This document shows, in pieces, positions 8,657-17,685 of a stretch of DNA of 64,000 nucleotides. The notes beneath the pieces are model-generated. The model did not search any database. It saw nothing but the letters and a program-made list of their open reading frames with translations, and had not been told where the DNA came from. This DNA comes from Actinomadura opuntiae (GTDB lineage Bacteria > Actinomycetota > Actinomycetes > Streptosporangiales > Streptosporangiaceae). How positions within the stretch are numbered: the stretch's first letter is position 1; the number at the start of each line of letters is the position of its first letter. The stretch spans positions 310,001-374,000 of the forward strand of contig NZ_JASNWF010000009.1 of assembly GCF_030283205.1 (NCBI RefSeq), read 5' to 3'. The translations under genes were made by a program, and so were the position numbers.

Positions 8657-9859
8657 GTGGCGGACGACGAGGCGGTGGCGGAACGCCACGCGAGCTGGCT
8701 GGAGCTGTTCTTCGACCTGGTCGTCGTGGCCGCCGTGGCGCAGCTCGCCCATCGGGTGCACGACGCGCCCTCGGCTGCGGGCGTCGGCGCGTTCGTCCTG
8801 CTCTATTACGCGGTCTGGAGCGTGTGGACGTCGTTCACCCTGTACGCGAACGTCGCCGGGCGGTGGACGCGGCAGCGAGCGATGCTGATCGCGATGTTCG
8901 GCATCGCGGTCATGGCGGCGGCGATCCCGACCACGATGCCCGAGGCGCTCCACGAGGCGCCGGAGGTCGATCACAGCAGGACGTTCGTCATCGCCTACCT
9001 CGTCTGCCGGATGCTGGCGTCCAGCACGTGGCAGCGGACGGGGAAGATCCTCACCTCCTGGCCGTCCGCGCAGGCGGGCGCGGGGCTCATCCCGTGGTTC
9101 GCGTCCATCTGGGTGCACGCCCCGGCGCGCTACTGGCTGTGGGCCGTGGGCGCCGCGCTCGACATCGTCGTCTCGATCCTTCAGTCCAGGGAACCGGACC
9201 GCCTGCTGGAGCACGCGACCCGGCAGACCGAGCAGCGCCGCCTACGGCGCGGCGGCGAGCAGTTGCCCGTGCCGACCCGGGCCGTCCTGGACCTCTCCCA
9301 CCTGGGCGAACGGCTGGGGCTGTTCGTCATCATCGTCCTGGGCGAGGCGGTCATCCAGCTGATCGACGCGGCGGGGAACCCGCTGGCGCACTGGGACGCC
9401 CGCCTCGGCGTCGCCGCGCTCTCGGGCTTCGCGCTGCTGGTCGGCCTCTGGTGGCTGACCCTGCAGAACGGCGTGAACGGGGTTCCGTACTTCGAGGCCG
9501 ACGGCCCCACCCCGACCGCCACGCTTCCAGGACATTTCGCCGCGACGGTCAGCATCACGTCGGTCGCGGCGGGCCTCGGCGCGGTGGCCGCCCATGCGGG
9601 CGGCCACGTCGCGGACGGCACCCGGTGGCTGCTGTGCGGCGGCCTGGCCCTGTACTTCCTGGCCACCACGGTCCTGGGCGCCTTGGCTCGGCTGCCTCGG
9701 CGGTGGTTGCTCGGCTGGGCCGTCCCGTGCGTGGCGGCCCCCGTCCTCCTGGCCGCCCTCGGCGCCGACCTTCCGGCGTGGGTGCTGCCCCTCATCCTGG
9801 CCGCCGTCGTGGCCTGGCAGGTCGCCTATCCGCAGCTGACCCGCCGGGCCGCCTCATGA
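8657..9859 (+). CDS. ltrA: Low temperature requirement A (LtrA) family membrane protein
   Basis: 400-aa integral membrane protein with about ten hydrophobic segments. It has the family N-terminal signature WLELFFDLVVVAAVAQLAH at residues 14-32 and the conserved LGERLGLFVIIVLGEAVIQ near residues 216-234. LtrA was named from a Listeria mutant unable to grow in the cold, and the molecular function is unknown. The GTG start at 8657 directly precedes the conserved N-terminus and follows the sigma gene by 23 bp, so the two may be cotranscribed. Its stop codon overlaps the stop of the convergent serine hydrolase gene by six bases. Confidence 0.88.
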   Translation: MADDEAVAERHASWLELFFDLVVVAAVAQLAHRVHDAPSAAGVGAFVLLYYAVWSVWTSFTLYANVAGRWTRQRAMLIAMFGIAVMAAAIPTTMPEALHEAPEVDHSRTFVIAYLVCRMLASSTWQRTGKILTSWPSAQAGAGLIPWFASIWVHAPARYWLWAVGAALDIVVSILQSREPDRLLEHATRQTEQRRLRRGGEQLPVPTRAVLDLSHLGERLGLFVIIVLGEAVIQLIDAAGNPLAHWDARLGVAALSGFALLVGLWWLTLQNGVNGVPYFEADGPTPTATLPGHFAATVSITSVAAGLGAVAAHAGGHVADGTRWLLCGGLALYFLATTVLGALARLPRRWLLGWAVPCVAAPVLLAALGADLPAWVLPLILAAVVAWQVAYPQLTRRAAS

Positions 9860-10999
9860 CGCGTCGCACAGAGCCGTCTGGACGGCGGTCTGCATGTCGG
9901 CGTCCTGCGCGTCCGAGCCGCCCGGGTCGAGGTTGACCATGACGGTCGCCTGCCGTCCGTCGACCGTGGCACCCGTGACCGTCTCGAATCCGAGCATGTC
10001 ACCGGGGTGGCCCCAGTAGAGGCCGCCGCAGGGCAGCCGCCTGCTCTCCAGGCCGAGACCGTAGGCGCGGCCGTCCGAGCCGCCGGTCGAACGGGTCCGC
10101 ATCATCTCCCGCAGCTGCGCGGGAGGCAGCACCTTGCCGCCGAGCAGGGCCTGCATGAACCGGCTGAGGTCGGTGCCGTTGGAGATCATCCCGCCGCCGG
10201 GGCCCGCGACCGACGGGTTGATCTCGGTGACGTCCATGAGCGGCGCGCCCTCGCCCGGCCGCACGTACCCGCGCGGATGCGGCCCGGGGATCGCGGAGGC
10301 GTCGCCGGGCACGGACGTCGCCCGCAGGCCGAGCGGCTCGATGATCCGCCGGGTGATCTCCTCACCGTACGGGCGGCCGGTGACGCTCTCGATGAGCAGG
10401 CCCGCGACCAGGTAGTTCGTGTTGGAGTACTCCCACTTCCTGCCGGGCTTGAAGACCCGGTGGTGGTCGAGCGCGATGTCCACCATCTCGCGCAGGTCGT
10501 GGTGGGCGAGCGGGTCCTTGAGGATGTCCTGCGGGGTGACGTAGTCGAGGTAGTCGGGCAGGCCGCTGGTGTGCTGGAGCAGCTGCCGGACGGTGATCCG
10601 CCGCCCGTCGTTGCCGTGCCCGCGGATGACGCCGGGCAGGTACCGCTCCACCGGCGCGTCCAGGGCGACGCGATGCTCGGCCACGAGCTGGAGCACGGTG
10701 GTCGCCACGAAGATCTTGGTCACGCTGCCGACCCGGAAACTGCTGTCGCGGGGGACGGGCGTGCCGTTCCGCACGTCCCCGACACCGCTGGTCAGCACCG
10801 TGCGGCCGTTCCGGCCCCGGACCTCGAGCAGCGCGCCCGGCGCGCCGTCGGTCGTGGTCAACCGGTTCATGATCTCAGGCAGCCCGGGCCGCTCGGCGGC
10901 CGCCGCGGCGGGACCCCGGTGCACGCCGGTGCCCGCCAGCGCGCCGACCGCCAGCCCCATCGCGAGTGCGCCGCCAAGGACACGCCTGTTCCGAATCAT
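9854..10999 (-). CDS. Secreted serine hydrolase, beta-lactamase/D-Ala-D-Ala carboxypeptidase family
   Basis: 381-aa class C beta-lactamase-fold hydrolase. An N-terminal signal peptide (MIRNRR, hydrophobic LAMGLAVGALAG, cleavage near the AAAAA stretch) indicates export. The S-x-x-K nucleophile motif is SVTK at residues 92-95. The Tyr motif is YSN in KWEYSNTNY near residue 195, and a HPG triad near residue 335 (YWGHPGDMLGF) stands in for the KTG motif. HTSGLPDYLDY is typical of the esterase/DD-peptidase branch. Probable substrates are peptidoglycan stem peptides or small esters; the exact specificity cannot be read. It is monocistronic and convergent with ltrA. Confidence 0.9.
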   Translation of the reverse strand: MIRNRRVLGGALAMGLAVGALAGTGVHRGPAAAAAERPGLPEIMNRLTTTDGAPGALLEVRGRNGRTVLTSGVGDVRNGTPVPRDSSFRVGSVTKIFVATTVLQLVAEHRVALDAPVERYLPGVIRGHGNDGRRITVRQLLQHTSGLPDYLDYVTPQDILKDPLAHHDLREMVDIALDHHRVFKPGRKWEYSNTNYLVAGLLIESVTGRPYGEEITRRIIEPLGLRATSVPGDASAIPGPHPRGYVRPGEGAPLMDVTEINPSVAGPGGGMISNGTDLSRFMQALLGGKVLPPAQLREMMRTRSTGGSDGRAYGLGLESRRLPCGGLYWGHPGDMLGFETVTGATVDGRQATVMVNLDPGGSDAQDADMQTAVQTALCDAS

Positions 11000-11169
11000 G
11001 TGTGCTCCTCTGGATCGTCGGAGCCTTCACGCTAGGAACCGCGCTTCCGGACGCGCCTCACCCGCAAGAGCCAACGTCCCCCTGCCGCCCAAGACCGAGC
11101 CCCGACCGACCGTGCGCTGCGCAAGGTCCACGACATCCTCGCGCCGGGCGGCCGGGCGGCCGGGCGGGG

Positions 11170-12057
11170 TCAGTTCTCCAGGGCGGTGAGGTCGAGGGTG
11201 GTCAGGCGCTCGGGGTCGGAGAGGATGTCGATCGCGGTGATCCGCTCTCCGGAGACGGTGAAGCTGACGACCGAGAAGAGCTCGCCGTCGACGGTGTTGA
11301 CCAGGCCCGCCGCACCGTTGACCAGGGCCGGGCGGCTGCTCGACAGGGTGGCCATGCGGTGGAAGGTGGCTGCCTGGCCGGCGACGGCGTCGCGGCCGCG
11401 AACGACCTTCATGCCGCCGGGCAGTGCCTTTCCGCCGTCGGCGCGCAGCACGACGTCCGGGTCGAGGACGGTCACCAGCGCCTCGAAGTCGCCGCCGCGC
11501 GCGGCCGTGAGGAAGGCGTCGACGACGCGGCGCTGCGCCACGGGGTCGGGGTCGGGCACGGGCGCCTCGCCCTGGACGCGGCGGCGGGCGCGGCTGGCGA
11601 GCTTGCGGGCCGCGACCGGGGTGCGGTCGATGACGGGCGCGATCTCCTCGAACGTCATGCCGAACATGTCGTGCAGGACGAACGCGAGCCGTTCGGGCGG
11701 GGTCAGCGACTCCAGCACCACGAGCAGGGCCAGCCCGACCGAGTCGGCGATCAGCGCCGCGTGCTCGGGGTCGGCGGCCTGGTCGCTCACGATCGGGTCC
11801 GGCAACCGGGCCTCCAGCGAGGTCTCGCCGCGCTGCGTGCGCGAGCGCAGCATGTCCAGGCAGACGCGTCCGACGACCGTGGTGAGCCAGCCGCCGAGGT
11901 TGCCGATCCCGTCGGCGTCGGAGCGGGCGAGCCGCAGCCAGGCCTCCTGGACGGCGTCGTCGGCCTCGGCCAGGGAGCCGAGCATCCGGTAGGCCACCGC
12001 CTTGAGGTGCGTGCGGTGCTCCTCGAACCGCTCGGCCAGGAAGTCGCGTTCGTTCAT
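11170..12057 (-). CDS. SigJ-type (ECF41) sigma factor with SnoaL-like C-terminal domain
   Basis: 295-aa sigma factor. Region 2 is at residues 10-75 (AYRMLGSLAEADDAVQEAWLRL) and region 4 at about 105-165 (LESLTPPERLAFVLHDMF, TFEEIAPVIDRTPVAARKLA). It is followed by the SnoaL/NTF2-like domain that defines this class (RRVVDAFLTAARGGDFEAL onward). In this family the C-terminal domain modulates activity, replacing a separate anti-sigma factor. Often a carboxymuconolactone decarboxylase-like gene is the target; one occurs at 32656-33198 but is not adjacent. The ATG at 12057 sits at the start of the conserved region. The gene is divergent from the LexA-box ATPase. Confidence 0.9.
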   Translation of the reverse strand: MNERDFLAERFEEHRTHLKAVAYRMLGSLAEADDAVQEAWLRLARSDADGIGNLGGWLTTVVGRVCLDMLRSRTQRGETSLEARLPDPIVSDQAADPEHAALIADSVGLALLVVLESLTPPERLAFVLHDMFGMTFEEIAPVIDRTPVAARKLASRARRRVQGEAPVPDPDPVAQRRVVDAFLTAARGGDFEALVTVLDPDVVLRADGGKALPGGMKVVRGRDAVAGQAATFHRMATLSSSRPALVNGAAGLVNTVDGELFSVVSFTVSGERITAIDILSDPERLTTLDLTALEN

Positions 12058-12182
12058 CGTCCGTCCTCGTGGTCGCCGTCGTCCGTGCTCACCGCACTGA
12101 CGAACCGGACCAGGCGAGTGTGACGCACCCGCGGAAGTTGGCGGGTTCCGGTGACGGGGAGCGGGCCGTGCGCTAGTGTGTT

Positions 12183-12214
12183 CGAACGAGTCGAACAGAA
12201 GTTCGACTCGTTCG
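12183..12214. promoter_or_regulatory. Perfect LexA (SOS) box within a longer palindrome
   Basis: TCGAACAGAAGTTCGA at 12191-12206 exactly fits the Gram-positive/actinobacterial SOS box TCGAAC-N4-GTTCGA. It is embedded in a perfect 14-bp inverted repeat (CGAACGAGTCGAAC / GTTCGACTCGTTCG) with a 4-nt spacer. It ends 23 bp before the start codon of the AAA ATPase gene. A possible -10 element TAGTGT lies just upstream, so LexA bound here would block transcription. Confidence 0.85.
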
Positions 12215-12237
12215 GACCCGCTCGGCCGGGAGGCGAC

Positions 12238-13635
12238 ATGGCGGCGACCGCGGCCCCACCTCTCAGTGGCACTGCGCACGTCAACGGCACCGCGCACGCC
12301 AATGGCACCGCGCACGCCCGCGCGCGGCACGCGGACGCGCCCGCGCGGCGCGGGCGGCGGCACGAACCCGCGACACGCCGCAGCGGTTTCTACCCAAATC
12401 TACGGCCGCAGCTATATCGCCTCATAGAGTCCGAGAGCGTGGACCCCGTGCGGAATCCCTATGCCCCCGGCGCCGGGCAGCGCCCCCCGGAGCTGGCCGG
12501 CCGCGATCGCGAGCTGCGGCAGTTCGAGGTGGTGCTGGAACGGGTGGCCCGCGGCCGCCCCGAGCGCAGCATGATCATCACCGGGCTGCGCGGCGTCGGC
12601 AAGACGGTGCTGCTCAACGCGTTCCGGTCGATGGCGATCCAGAAGCTGTGGGGCACCGGCAAGATCGAGGCGCGGCCCGACCAGTCGATCCGGCGGCCCG
12701 TCGCGTCCGCGCTGCACATGGCGGTGCGCGAGCTGGCGCCCCGGCACCGCGCGCCCGACCGGATCGAGGCGTTCCTCGGCGTGCTGAAGGCGTTCGCGCA
12801 GGCCGGTCCGGAGCCGTCCGGCACCAAGGCCAAGGCGCGGGCGCACCGCTGGCAGCCGGGCATCGACGTGCCCGCCTCGCGGGGCCGCGCCGACTCCGGC
12901 GACCTGGAGATCGACCTCACCGAGCTGTTCGTGGACGCCGCGTCCGTCGCCACCGACGTCGGCGCCGGCATCGCGCTGTTCGTCGACGAGATGCAGGACG
13001 TCCCCGCCGACGACGTGTCCGCGCTGTGCGCCGCGTGCCACGAGCTGTCGCAGATCGGCGGCCCGCTGATCGTGGTCGGCGCGGGCCTGCCGCACCTGCC
13101 GGCGGTGCTGTCGGCGAGCAAGTCCTACTCCGAGCGGCTGTTCCGCTACGCGCGCATCGACCGGCTCGACCGCGAGTCCGCCGACGTCGCGCTGCTCGCC
13201 CCGGCCGAGCGCGAGGAGGTCACCTTCACCGAGGACGCCCTCGACGCGCTGTACGGCGCGGCCGACGGCTACCCCTACTTCGTGCAGGCGTACGCGAAGG
13301 TCGTCTGGGACGTCGCGCCCGACACCCCGATCACCGCCGAGGACATCCGGGTCGCCGCACCGGAGGCGGAGAGCGAGCTCGCGGTCGGCTTCTTCGGCAG
13401 CCGCTACGAGCGCGCGACGCCCGCCGAGCGCGACTACATGCGCGCGATGGCGATGCTCGGCGACGATCCGGTGGCGACGGCGGCGGTCGCCGACGAGCTG
13501 GGCCGCAAGCCGTCCAGCCTGTCGCCCGCCCGCGACGGCCTGATCAAGAAGGGGCTGATCTACAGCGCGGAGCGCGGCATGGTCGCGTTCACCGTCCCGC
13601 ACTTCGGCAAGTTCCTCCGCTCGCAGCCCGCCTAG
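12238..13635 (+). CDS. AAA/STAND-like ATPase, predicted LexA-controlled
   Basis: 465-aa ATPase. ATG 12238 is preceded by GGGAGG at good spacing, and the frame upstream of it overlaps the LexA palindrome, so the longer start is rejected. The N-terminus has a low-complexity GTAH repeat (residues 11-28). Walker A is GLRGVGKTVLL (about 116-126) and Walker B is ALFVDEMQDV near residue 246. A GAGLPHLPAVLS sensor segment and a C-terminal winged-helix-like region (AVADELGRKPSSLSPARDGL) follow. The architecture matches the Orc1/Cdc6-like ATP-binding proteins common in actinobacteria. The LexA box implies induction by DNA damage. The molecular task is unknown; DNA binding is likely. Confidence 0.85.
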   Translation: MAATAAPPLSGTAHVNGTAHANGTAHARARHADAPARRGRRHEPATRRSGFYPNLRPQLYRLIESESVDPVRNPYAPGAGQRPPELAGRDRELRQFEVVLERVARGRPERSMIITGLRGVGKTVLLNAFRSMAIQKLWGTGKIEARPDQSIRRPVASALHMAVRELAPRHRAPDRIEAFLGVLKAFAQAGPEPSGTKAKARAHRWQPGIDVPASRGRADSGDLEIDLTELFVDAASVATDVGAGIALFVDEMQDVPADDVSALCAACHELSQIGGPLIVVGAGLPHLPAVLSASKSYSERLFRYARIDRLDRESADVALLAPAEREEVTFTEDALDALYGAADGYPYFVQAYAKVVWDVAPDTPITAEDIRVAAPEAESELAVGFFGSRYERATPAERDYMRAMAMLGDDPVATAAVADELGRKPSSLSPARDGLIKKGLIYSAERGMVAFTVPHFGKFLRSQPA

Positions 13636-13924
13636 CGGATGGTTTTCTGAGCCCTTCTAGTGCTGACGCTAGAGGGCGTTATAGAGCCGCATCGAAGCGT
13701 GCCGTCCGATTTCTCTTCGGCTTTCTAGCAGGAGAGCTAGACGGCCGTAGATTCTGCTCGCCCCGGCTTTCGAGGAATCTCTAAGACTCTCTAAGGAAAA
13801 TCCTAGAGATCGCTATAGCAACGCACAGGCGTTGTCCGGCATGACGGTTGTTACGCGGAGTTATCTGGGTATGGCCCCCGATGTGCCGGACCGGGCGCGA
13901 AGTTCCGATGTCGGGGGGATCACG
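13636..13924. other. CTAG-rich intergenic region with inverted and direct repeats
   Basis: This 289-bp gap is less G+C-rich than its surroundings. It holds several CTAG tetranucleotides between 13632 and 13806, normally among the rarest words in such genomes. There is also a direct repeat TCTCTAAG-AC-TCTCTAAG at 13778-13795 and an inverted pair ATCTCTA/TAGAGAT at 13777-13783 and 13804-13810. CGAGGAATCTCTA at 13771-13783 recurs exactly at 17644-17656. A regulatory role for the gene starting at 13925, or a site for a nucleoid or restriction protein, is possible. Confidence 0.5.
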
Positions 13925-14302
13925 ATGAACGAGCAGGACCGCTACCGGGGCCAGGACCCCGACGACCTGTACTCGTCCCGCGAGGAGGACGAGTACGCGA
14001 CCGGCGACGAGATGACCTCGACCACGGGGTCGTCGCAGTCCGGGGGCGCCGACGAGCCGGAGATGCGGCAGGAGCAGGGCGGCCAGCCGTACGGCCAGGG
14101 GCCGGGCTATCAGGACGAGCCGGGCTTCGCGGCCGGCGACCATGCGTTCGACGAGGACGACCAGTACTCCTCCGACACGGGCGGTATGCACGACGATGGC
14201 ATCGCGAGCCACCGCCCCCGCCGCCAGGACGACGAGGACGAGCTGTACGGCAACCAGCTCGACGGCATGCACCGCGACGACGAGACCGACGAGAACTGGT
14301 GA
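13925..14302 (+). CDS. Small acidic, disordered hypothetical protein
   Basis: 125-aa protein dominated by Asp, Glu, Gly, Gln and Ser, with no hydrophobic core and therefore probably intrinsically disordered. Short DxDDLY/DEDELYG-type acidic motifs occur at both ends. A run of G residues 8-13 bases before ATG 13925 provides a ribosome binding site. I do not recognise a functional family; similar acidic proteins are common in Thermomonosporaceae. It is convergent with the tricorn protease gene and lies downstream of the CTAG-rich region. Confidence 0.6.
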   Translation: MNEQDRYRGQDPDDLYSSREEDEYATGDEMTSTTGSSQSGGADEPEMRQEQGGQPYGQGPGYQDEPGFAAGDHAFDEDDQYSSDTGGMHDDGIASHRPRRQDDEDELYGNQLDGMHRDDETDENW

Positions 14303-14371
14303 CGCGGCCGTAGCGTCCGGTTGATGTGAGGGCCGAGCCCGCGAGAGGACGGGTGCGGCCTCCGATGCGCG

Positions 14372-17300
14372 CTACGCCTCGCCCTGCGCCTTGAACACCG
14401 GGCGGGTGGACGGGTCGGGCGTGTGCGGCGGGAACCGGGCGAGCAGCCCGAGCGCCTCGTCGATCGCCCGCACGAGCTGGGTGTCGGTGCCGTTCGCGTG
14501 GTCCTGCGGCGTGATGTCGACCTCGATGTCGGGGTCGGTGCCGTAGTTCTCGACCCGCCAACCCACGTCGTCGAAGGTGAAGGAGAACTCCGGCTGCGTG
14601 GTGACGGTGCCGTCGGCGAGCCGGTGCCGGGGCCGGATGCCGACCACGCCGCCCCAGGTCCGGCGGCCGATCAGCGGGCCGAGGCCGAGCAGCTTGAACC
14701 CGTGGCTGAAGATGTCGCCGTCCGAGCCGGTCCGCTCGTTGGTGATCGCGACCATCGGGCCGCGCGGCGACTCGCGCGGGTACGGCGCCGGGACGCCCCA
14801 GCGCGGGAAGTTGTAGCCGATCCGGCGGCGCGCGAGCTTCTGCAGCAGCAGCCCCGACACGTTGCCGCCGCCGTTGAACCGGACGTCCACGATCAGCGCC
14901 TCCCGGTCGTACTCGCCGAGGAAGCCGCGGTGGAATTCGGCGAACCCGTCCGGGCCCATGTCGGGGACGTGCAGGTAGCCGGCGCGCCCGCCGGTCCGCT
15001 CGTGGACGAGCGCGCGGTTGGCGGCCACCCAGTCGCGGTAGCGGCCGGGACGCTCGTCGTGCAGGGTCCTGACGGCGACGGTGAACGGGTCGGCGCCGCC
15101 GCGCCGGACCGTCAGCAGCACCTCCTCGCCGGCCAGGTTGACGAGCCGCTCGCCGGGGACGGTGCCGCCCGGCGCGACGGGCTCCCCGTTGATCGCCACG
15201 ACGGCGTCGCCCGGCCGGACGTCCACGCCCGGCCGGTTCAGCGGTGAGGTGGCGGCCGGGTCCCACGGGTCGCCCTCGATGATGTGCGCGATCGTGAACC
15301 GGCCGTCCCGGACCGCCCAGTCGATACCGAGGAAGCCCTGGTCGTAGACGGGGCGGCTGCGGTACTCGCCGCCGATCTCGTAGGCGTGCGAGGTGCCGAG
15401 CTCGCCCTGCATCTCCCAGAGCAGGTCGGAGAACTCCCCGCGAGTTGTCACTTTGTCGACAAGCGGGAGGTAGCGGCGGTAGACGGCGTCCCAGTCGATG
15501 CCGACCATGTCCTCGTCCCAGAAGTGCTCGCGCTGCAGCACCCACGTCTCGCGGAGCATCTGCCGCCATTCGGTCGCCGGGCACACCGACACCTTCACGC
15601 GGTCGAGGTCGATCCAGCCGCTGCGGCGGCCCGGCCGGTCGTCCGGCGGCTGCTCGCGCCCCGCCGTGACCAGCCGCAGCCGCGACCGCGACCGGTAGAG
15701 CAGCGTGGCGCCGTCGCGGGCGAGCCAGAAGTCGCCGACGTCGCGCAGCCGGGTCCGCGCCTGCCGCGCCGCGAAGTCGAACGCGTCGACGCGGCCGAGC
15801 GCCGGGTCGTCGCCGCGCCCGCCCTTGACCGGGAACACCGAGTACAGCGCCTGGCCCCTGATCCCCGCGATCCGCCCGTACCGGCCCTCCGCGACGGGGA
15901 ACGCGACGATCCGCCGCTCGATCCCGTCGAAGTCGATCGCGAGCCGCGCCGTGGCGGCGACGCTCGCGCCGAGGGCCGGGCCGGTGACGTCCCGCGCGTC
16001 CGACCCCTCCGCGAGGCTCGCCTCGCCCGGCGCGTCTCCGCCGGTCACCGGGCGCGGCGCGGCCATGAACGGCGACGGCACGTCCTTGCGCAGCGTGACC
16101 GCGTACGGGCGGGAGCCGAGCGGGAACCCACGGTCGAACTGGAGCGTGTCGGCGACCGGGTCGAACACCCGCTGGCCGATGAAGTACAGGTAGCGGCCGC
16201 CCGGGTCCCACGCCGGGGCGCGGTCGTGCAGGACGGGCCGGGTGACCGGCGCGACCAGGCCCGTCTCGGCGTTGCACACCTTGATCGCGGTGGTCTGCGC
16301 GCCGGTCGGGCACGCGTAGGCGAGCCACTCGCCGCCGGGCGACCAGGCCAGGCCCGTGATCGCGCCGTACGGGCTGACGTCCAGCGGCACCGGCTCCAGC
16401 GGCCCGTCGCCCGCCGGCTCCAGCAGGTACAGCTCGTTGCGGTGGTTGGTGAACGCGAACCGGTCGGCGGACGGCGACGGCACCAGCTCCAGCACCCGGC
16501 CGACGTCGCCGGACGTCTCGGCGTGCACCGCGTCGCGCGCGCCGGACGCGGTCAGCACGACGATCCGCTCCCGGCCGTCCTCGCCGGACGCCGCCGCGAT
16601 CAGCCGCCGGTCGTCGTTGAACCAGGTCAGCAGCCGGTACCGCACGCCGTCCTGCCGCCCGTGCTGGCGGACCGGACCCTCCCAGGCCGCGAACGAGTAC
16701 GCCTTGCCGCGCGTCGTGATCGCCAGGCCGTCGCCCGCCGAGTTCACCGTGACCGTGTCGAGGTACTCGGCGGCGGGCACGAACCGCCGGTTCCTCTGGG
16801 TGCGGGAGCTGCCGAGCCGTACATCGATCCGGCGAGGGCCGTTGTCCGGGTCGAGGACGTACAGGTCGGCGGCGGCGTGGTAGATCAACCGGCGGCCGTC
16901 GTCGGCGAGGTTGCGCGCGTAGTAGTCGTCATGGTCGGTGTGCCGCCGCAGGTCGGAGCCGTCGGGCAGGCAGGAGTAGACGTTGCCGACGCCCTCGTGG
17001 TCGGACAGGAAGTAGATCCGGCCGCCGACCCGGCATGGCGCGGCGAGGTTGCCGTCCAGCTCGATCAGCCGCCGGAAATCGCCGGAACCGCCGGAGTCGA
17101 TCCACAGATCGCCGGCCGTCCCGCCCCGGTACCGCTTCCACCGGGCCGGGTCGGCGGTGTTGCGGCCGATGACGACCGCGCCGTCCGGCCCGTACGTGAC
17201 GCTGCTCGCCGGCCCGTACGGGAGTTCCTCCGGGATGCCGGGGCCGGCGGGGTCGATCCGGTAGAGCCACTGGTAGCCGCGGAACGGGCGGCGGACGTCG

Positions 17301-17617
17301 CTGGCGTAGACGATGCGGCCGTCCGGATCCCAGCCGGTGATCGTGCAGGACGTCCCGTGGAACGTCAGCCGCCGCGCCGCCCCGCCCGCCGCTGGCATGA
17401 CGTACACCTCGGCGGGCCCCTCCTCGCGGCCGACGAACGCCAGGAGCCGCCCGTCCGGCGACAGCCGGGGATAGGCGGCCGCGGCGACCCCGGCGGTCAG
17501 CCGGTACGCCCGTCCGCCGGACGCGGGCACCGTCCACAGGTCGTCCTCGCACACGAAGACGGCGTCGTCGCCGCAGATCGACGGGAACCGCAGGTAGCCG
17601 CCGCCGTTTCCCCCCAC
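14372..17617 (-). CDS. Tricorn-type protease (S41 family)
   Basis: 1081-aa protein matching the usual tricorn length (about 1070 aa). The N-terminal 650 residues are beta-propeller repeats of TolB/WD-like strands (SPDGRLLAFVG, WDPDGRIVYASD, WSPGGEWLAYA). A core region with the Ser-His pair in GTSHAYEIGG follows. Next come a PDZ domain (VRPGDAVVAINGEPV) and the S41 peptidase domain with the nucleophile in TGSDGDIFSHGFK. Tricorn degrades peptides released by the proteasome, which is consistent with an actinobacterium that has a 20S proteasome. The start is a GTG at 17617 with a weak ribosome binding site. Confidence 0.92.
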   Translation of the reverse strand: MGGNGGGYLRFPSICGDDAVFVCEDDLWTVPASGGRAYRLTAGVAAAAYPRLSPDGRLLAFVGREEGPAEVYVMPAAGGAARRLTFHGTSCTITGWDPDGRIVYASDVRRPFRGYQWLYRIDPAGPGIPEELPYGPASSVTYGPDGAVVIGRNTADPARWKRYRGGTAGDLWIDSGGSGDFRRLIELDGNLAAPCRVGGRIYFLSDHEGVGNVYSCLPDGSDLRRHTDHDDYYARNLADDGRRLIYHAAADLYVLDPDNGPRRIDVRLGSSRTQRNRRFVPAAEYLDTVTVNSAGDGLAITTRGKAYSFAAWEGPVRQHGRQDGVRYRLLTWFNDDRRLIAAASGEDGRERIVVLTASGARDAVHAETSGDVGRVLELVPSPSADRFAFTNHRNELYLLEPAGDGPLEPVPLDVSPYGAITGLAWSPGGEWLAYACPTGAQTTAIKVCNAETGLVAPVTRPVLHDRAPAWDPGGRYLYFIGQRVFDPVADTLQFDRGFPLGSRPYAVTLRKDVPSPFMAAPRPVTGGDAPGEASLAEGSDARDVTGPALGASVAATARLAIDFDGIERRIVAFPVAEGRYGRIAGIRGQALYSVFPVKGGRGDDPALGRVDAFDFAARQARTRLRDVGDFWLARDGATLLYRSRSRLRLVTAGREQPPDDRPGRRSGWIDLDRVKVSVCPATEWRQMLRETWVLQREHFWDEDMVGIDWDAVYRRYLPLVDKVTTRGEFSDLLWEMQGELGTSHAYEIGGEYRSRPVYDQGFLGIDWAVRDGRFTIAHIIEGDPWDPAATSPLNRPGVDVRPGDAVVAINGEPVAPGGTVPGERLVNLAGEEVLLTVRRGGADPFTVAVRTLHDERPGRYRDWVAANRALVHERTGGRAGYLHVPDMGPDGFAEFHRGFLGEYDREALIVDVRFNGGGNVSGLLLQKLARRRIGYNFPRWGVPAPYPRESPRGPMVAITNERTGSDGDIFSHGFKLLGLGPLIGRRTWGGVVGIRPRHRLADGTVTTQPEFSFTFDDVGWRVENYGTDPDIEVDITPQDHANGTDTQLVRAIDEALGLLARFPPHTPDPSTRPVFKAQGEA

Positions 17618-17663
17618 GCGACGGTCCGTGCCCGCTCCGCCCGCGAGGAATCTCTACGGCATT

Positions 17664-17679
17664 CTTGGACGCGTCCAAG
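17664..17679. promoter_or_regulatory. 16-bp perfect palindrome
   Basis: CTTGGACGCGTCCAAG is a perfect palindrome between the tricorn start and the end of the MauE gene. The 13-mer CGAGGAATCTCTA shared with 13771-13783 lies just to its left. It could be an operator for the tricorn gene or part of a terminator for the MauE gene. Confidence 0.4.
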
Positions 17680-17685
17680 AGACGG

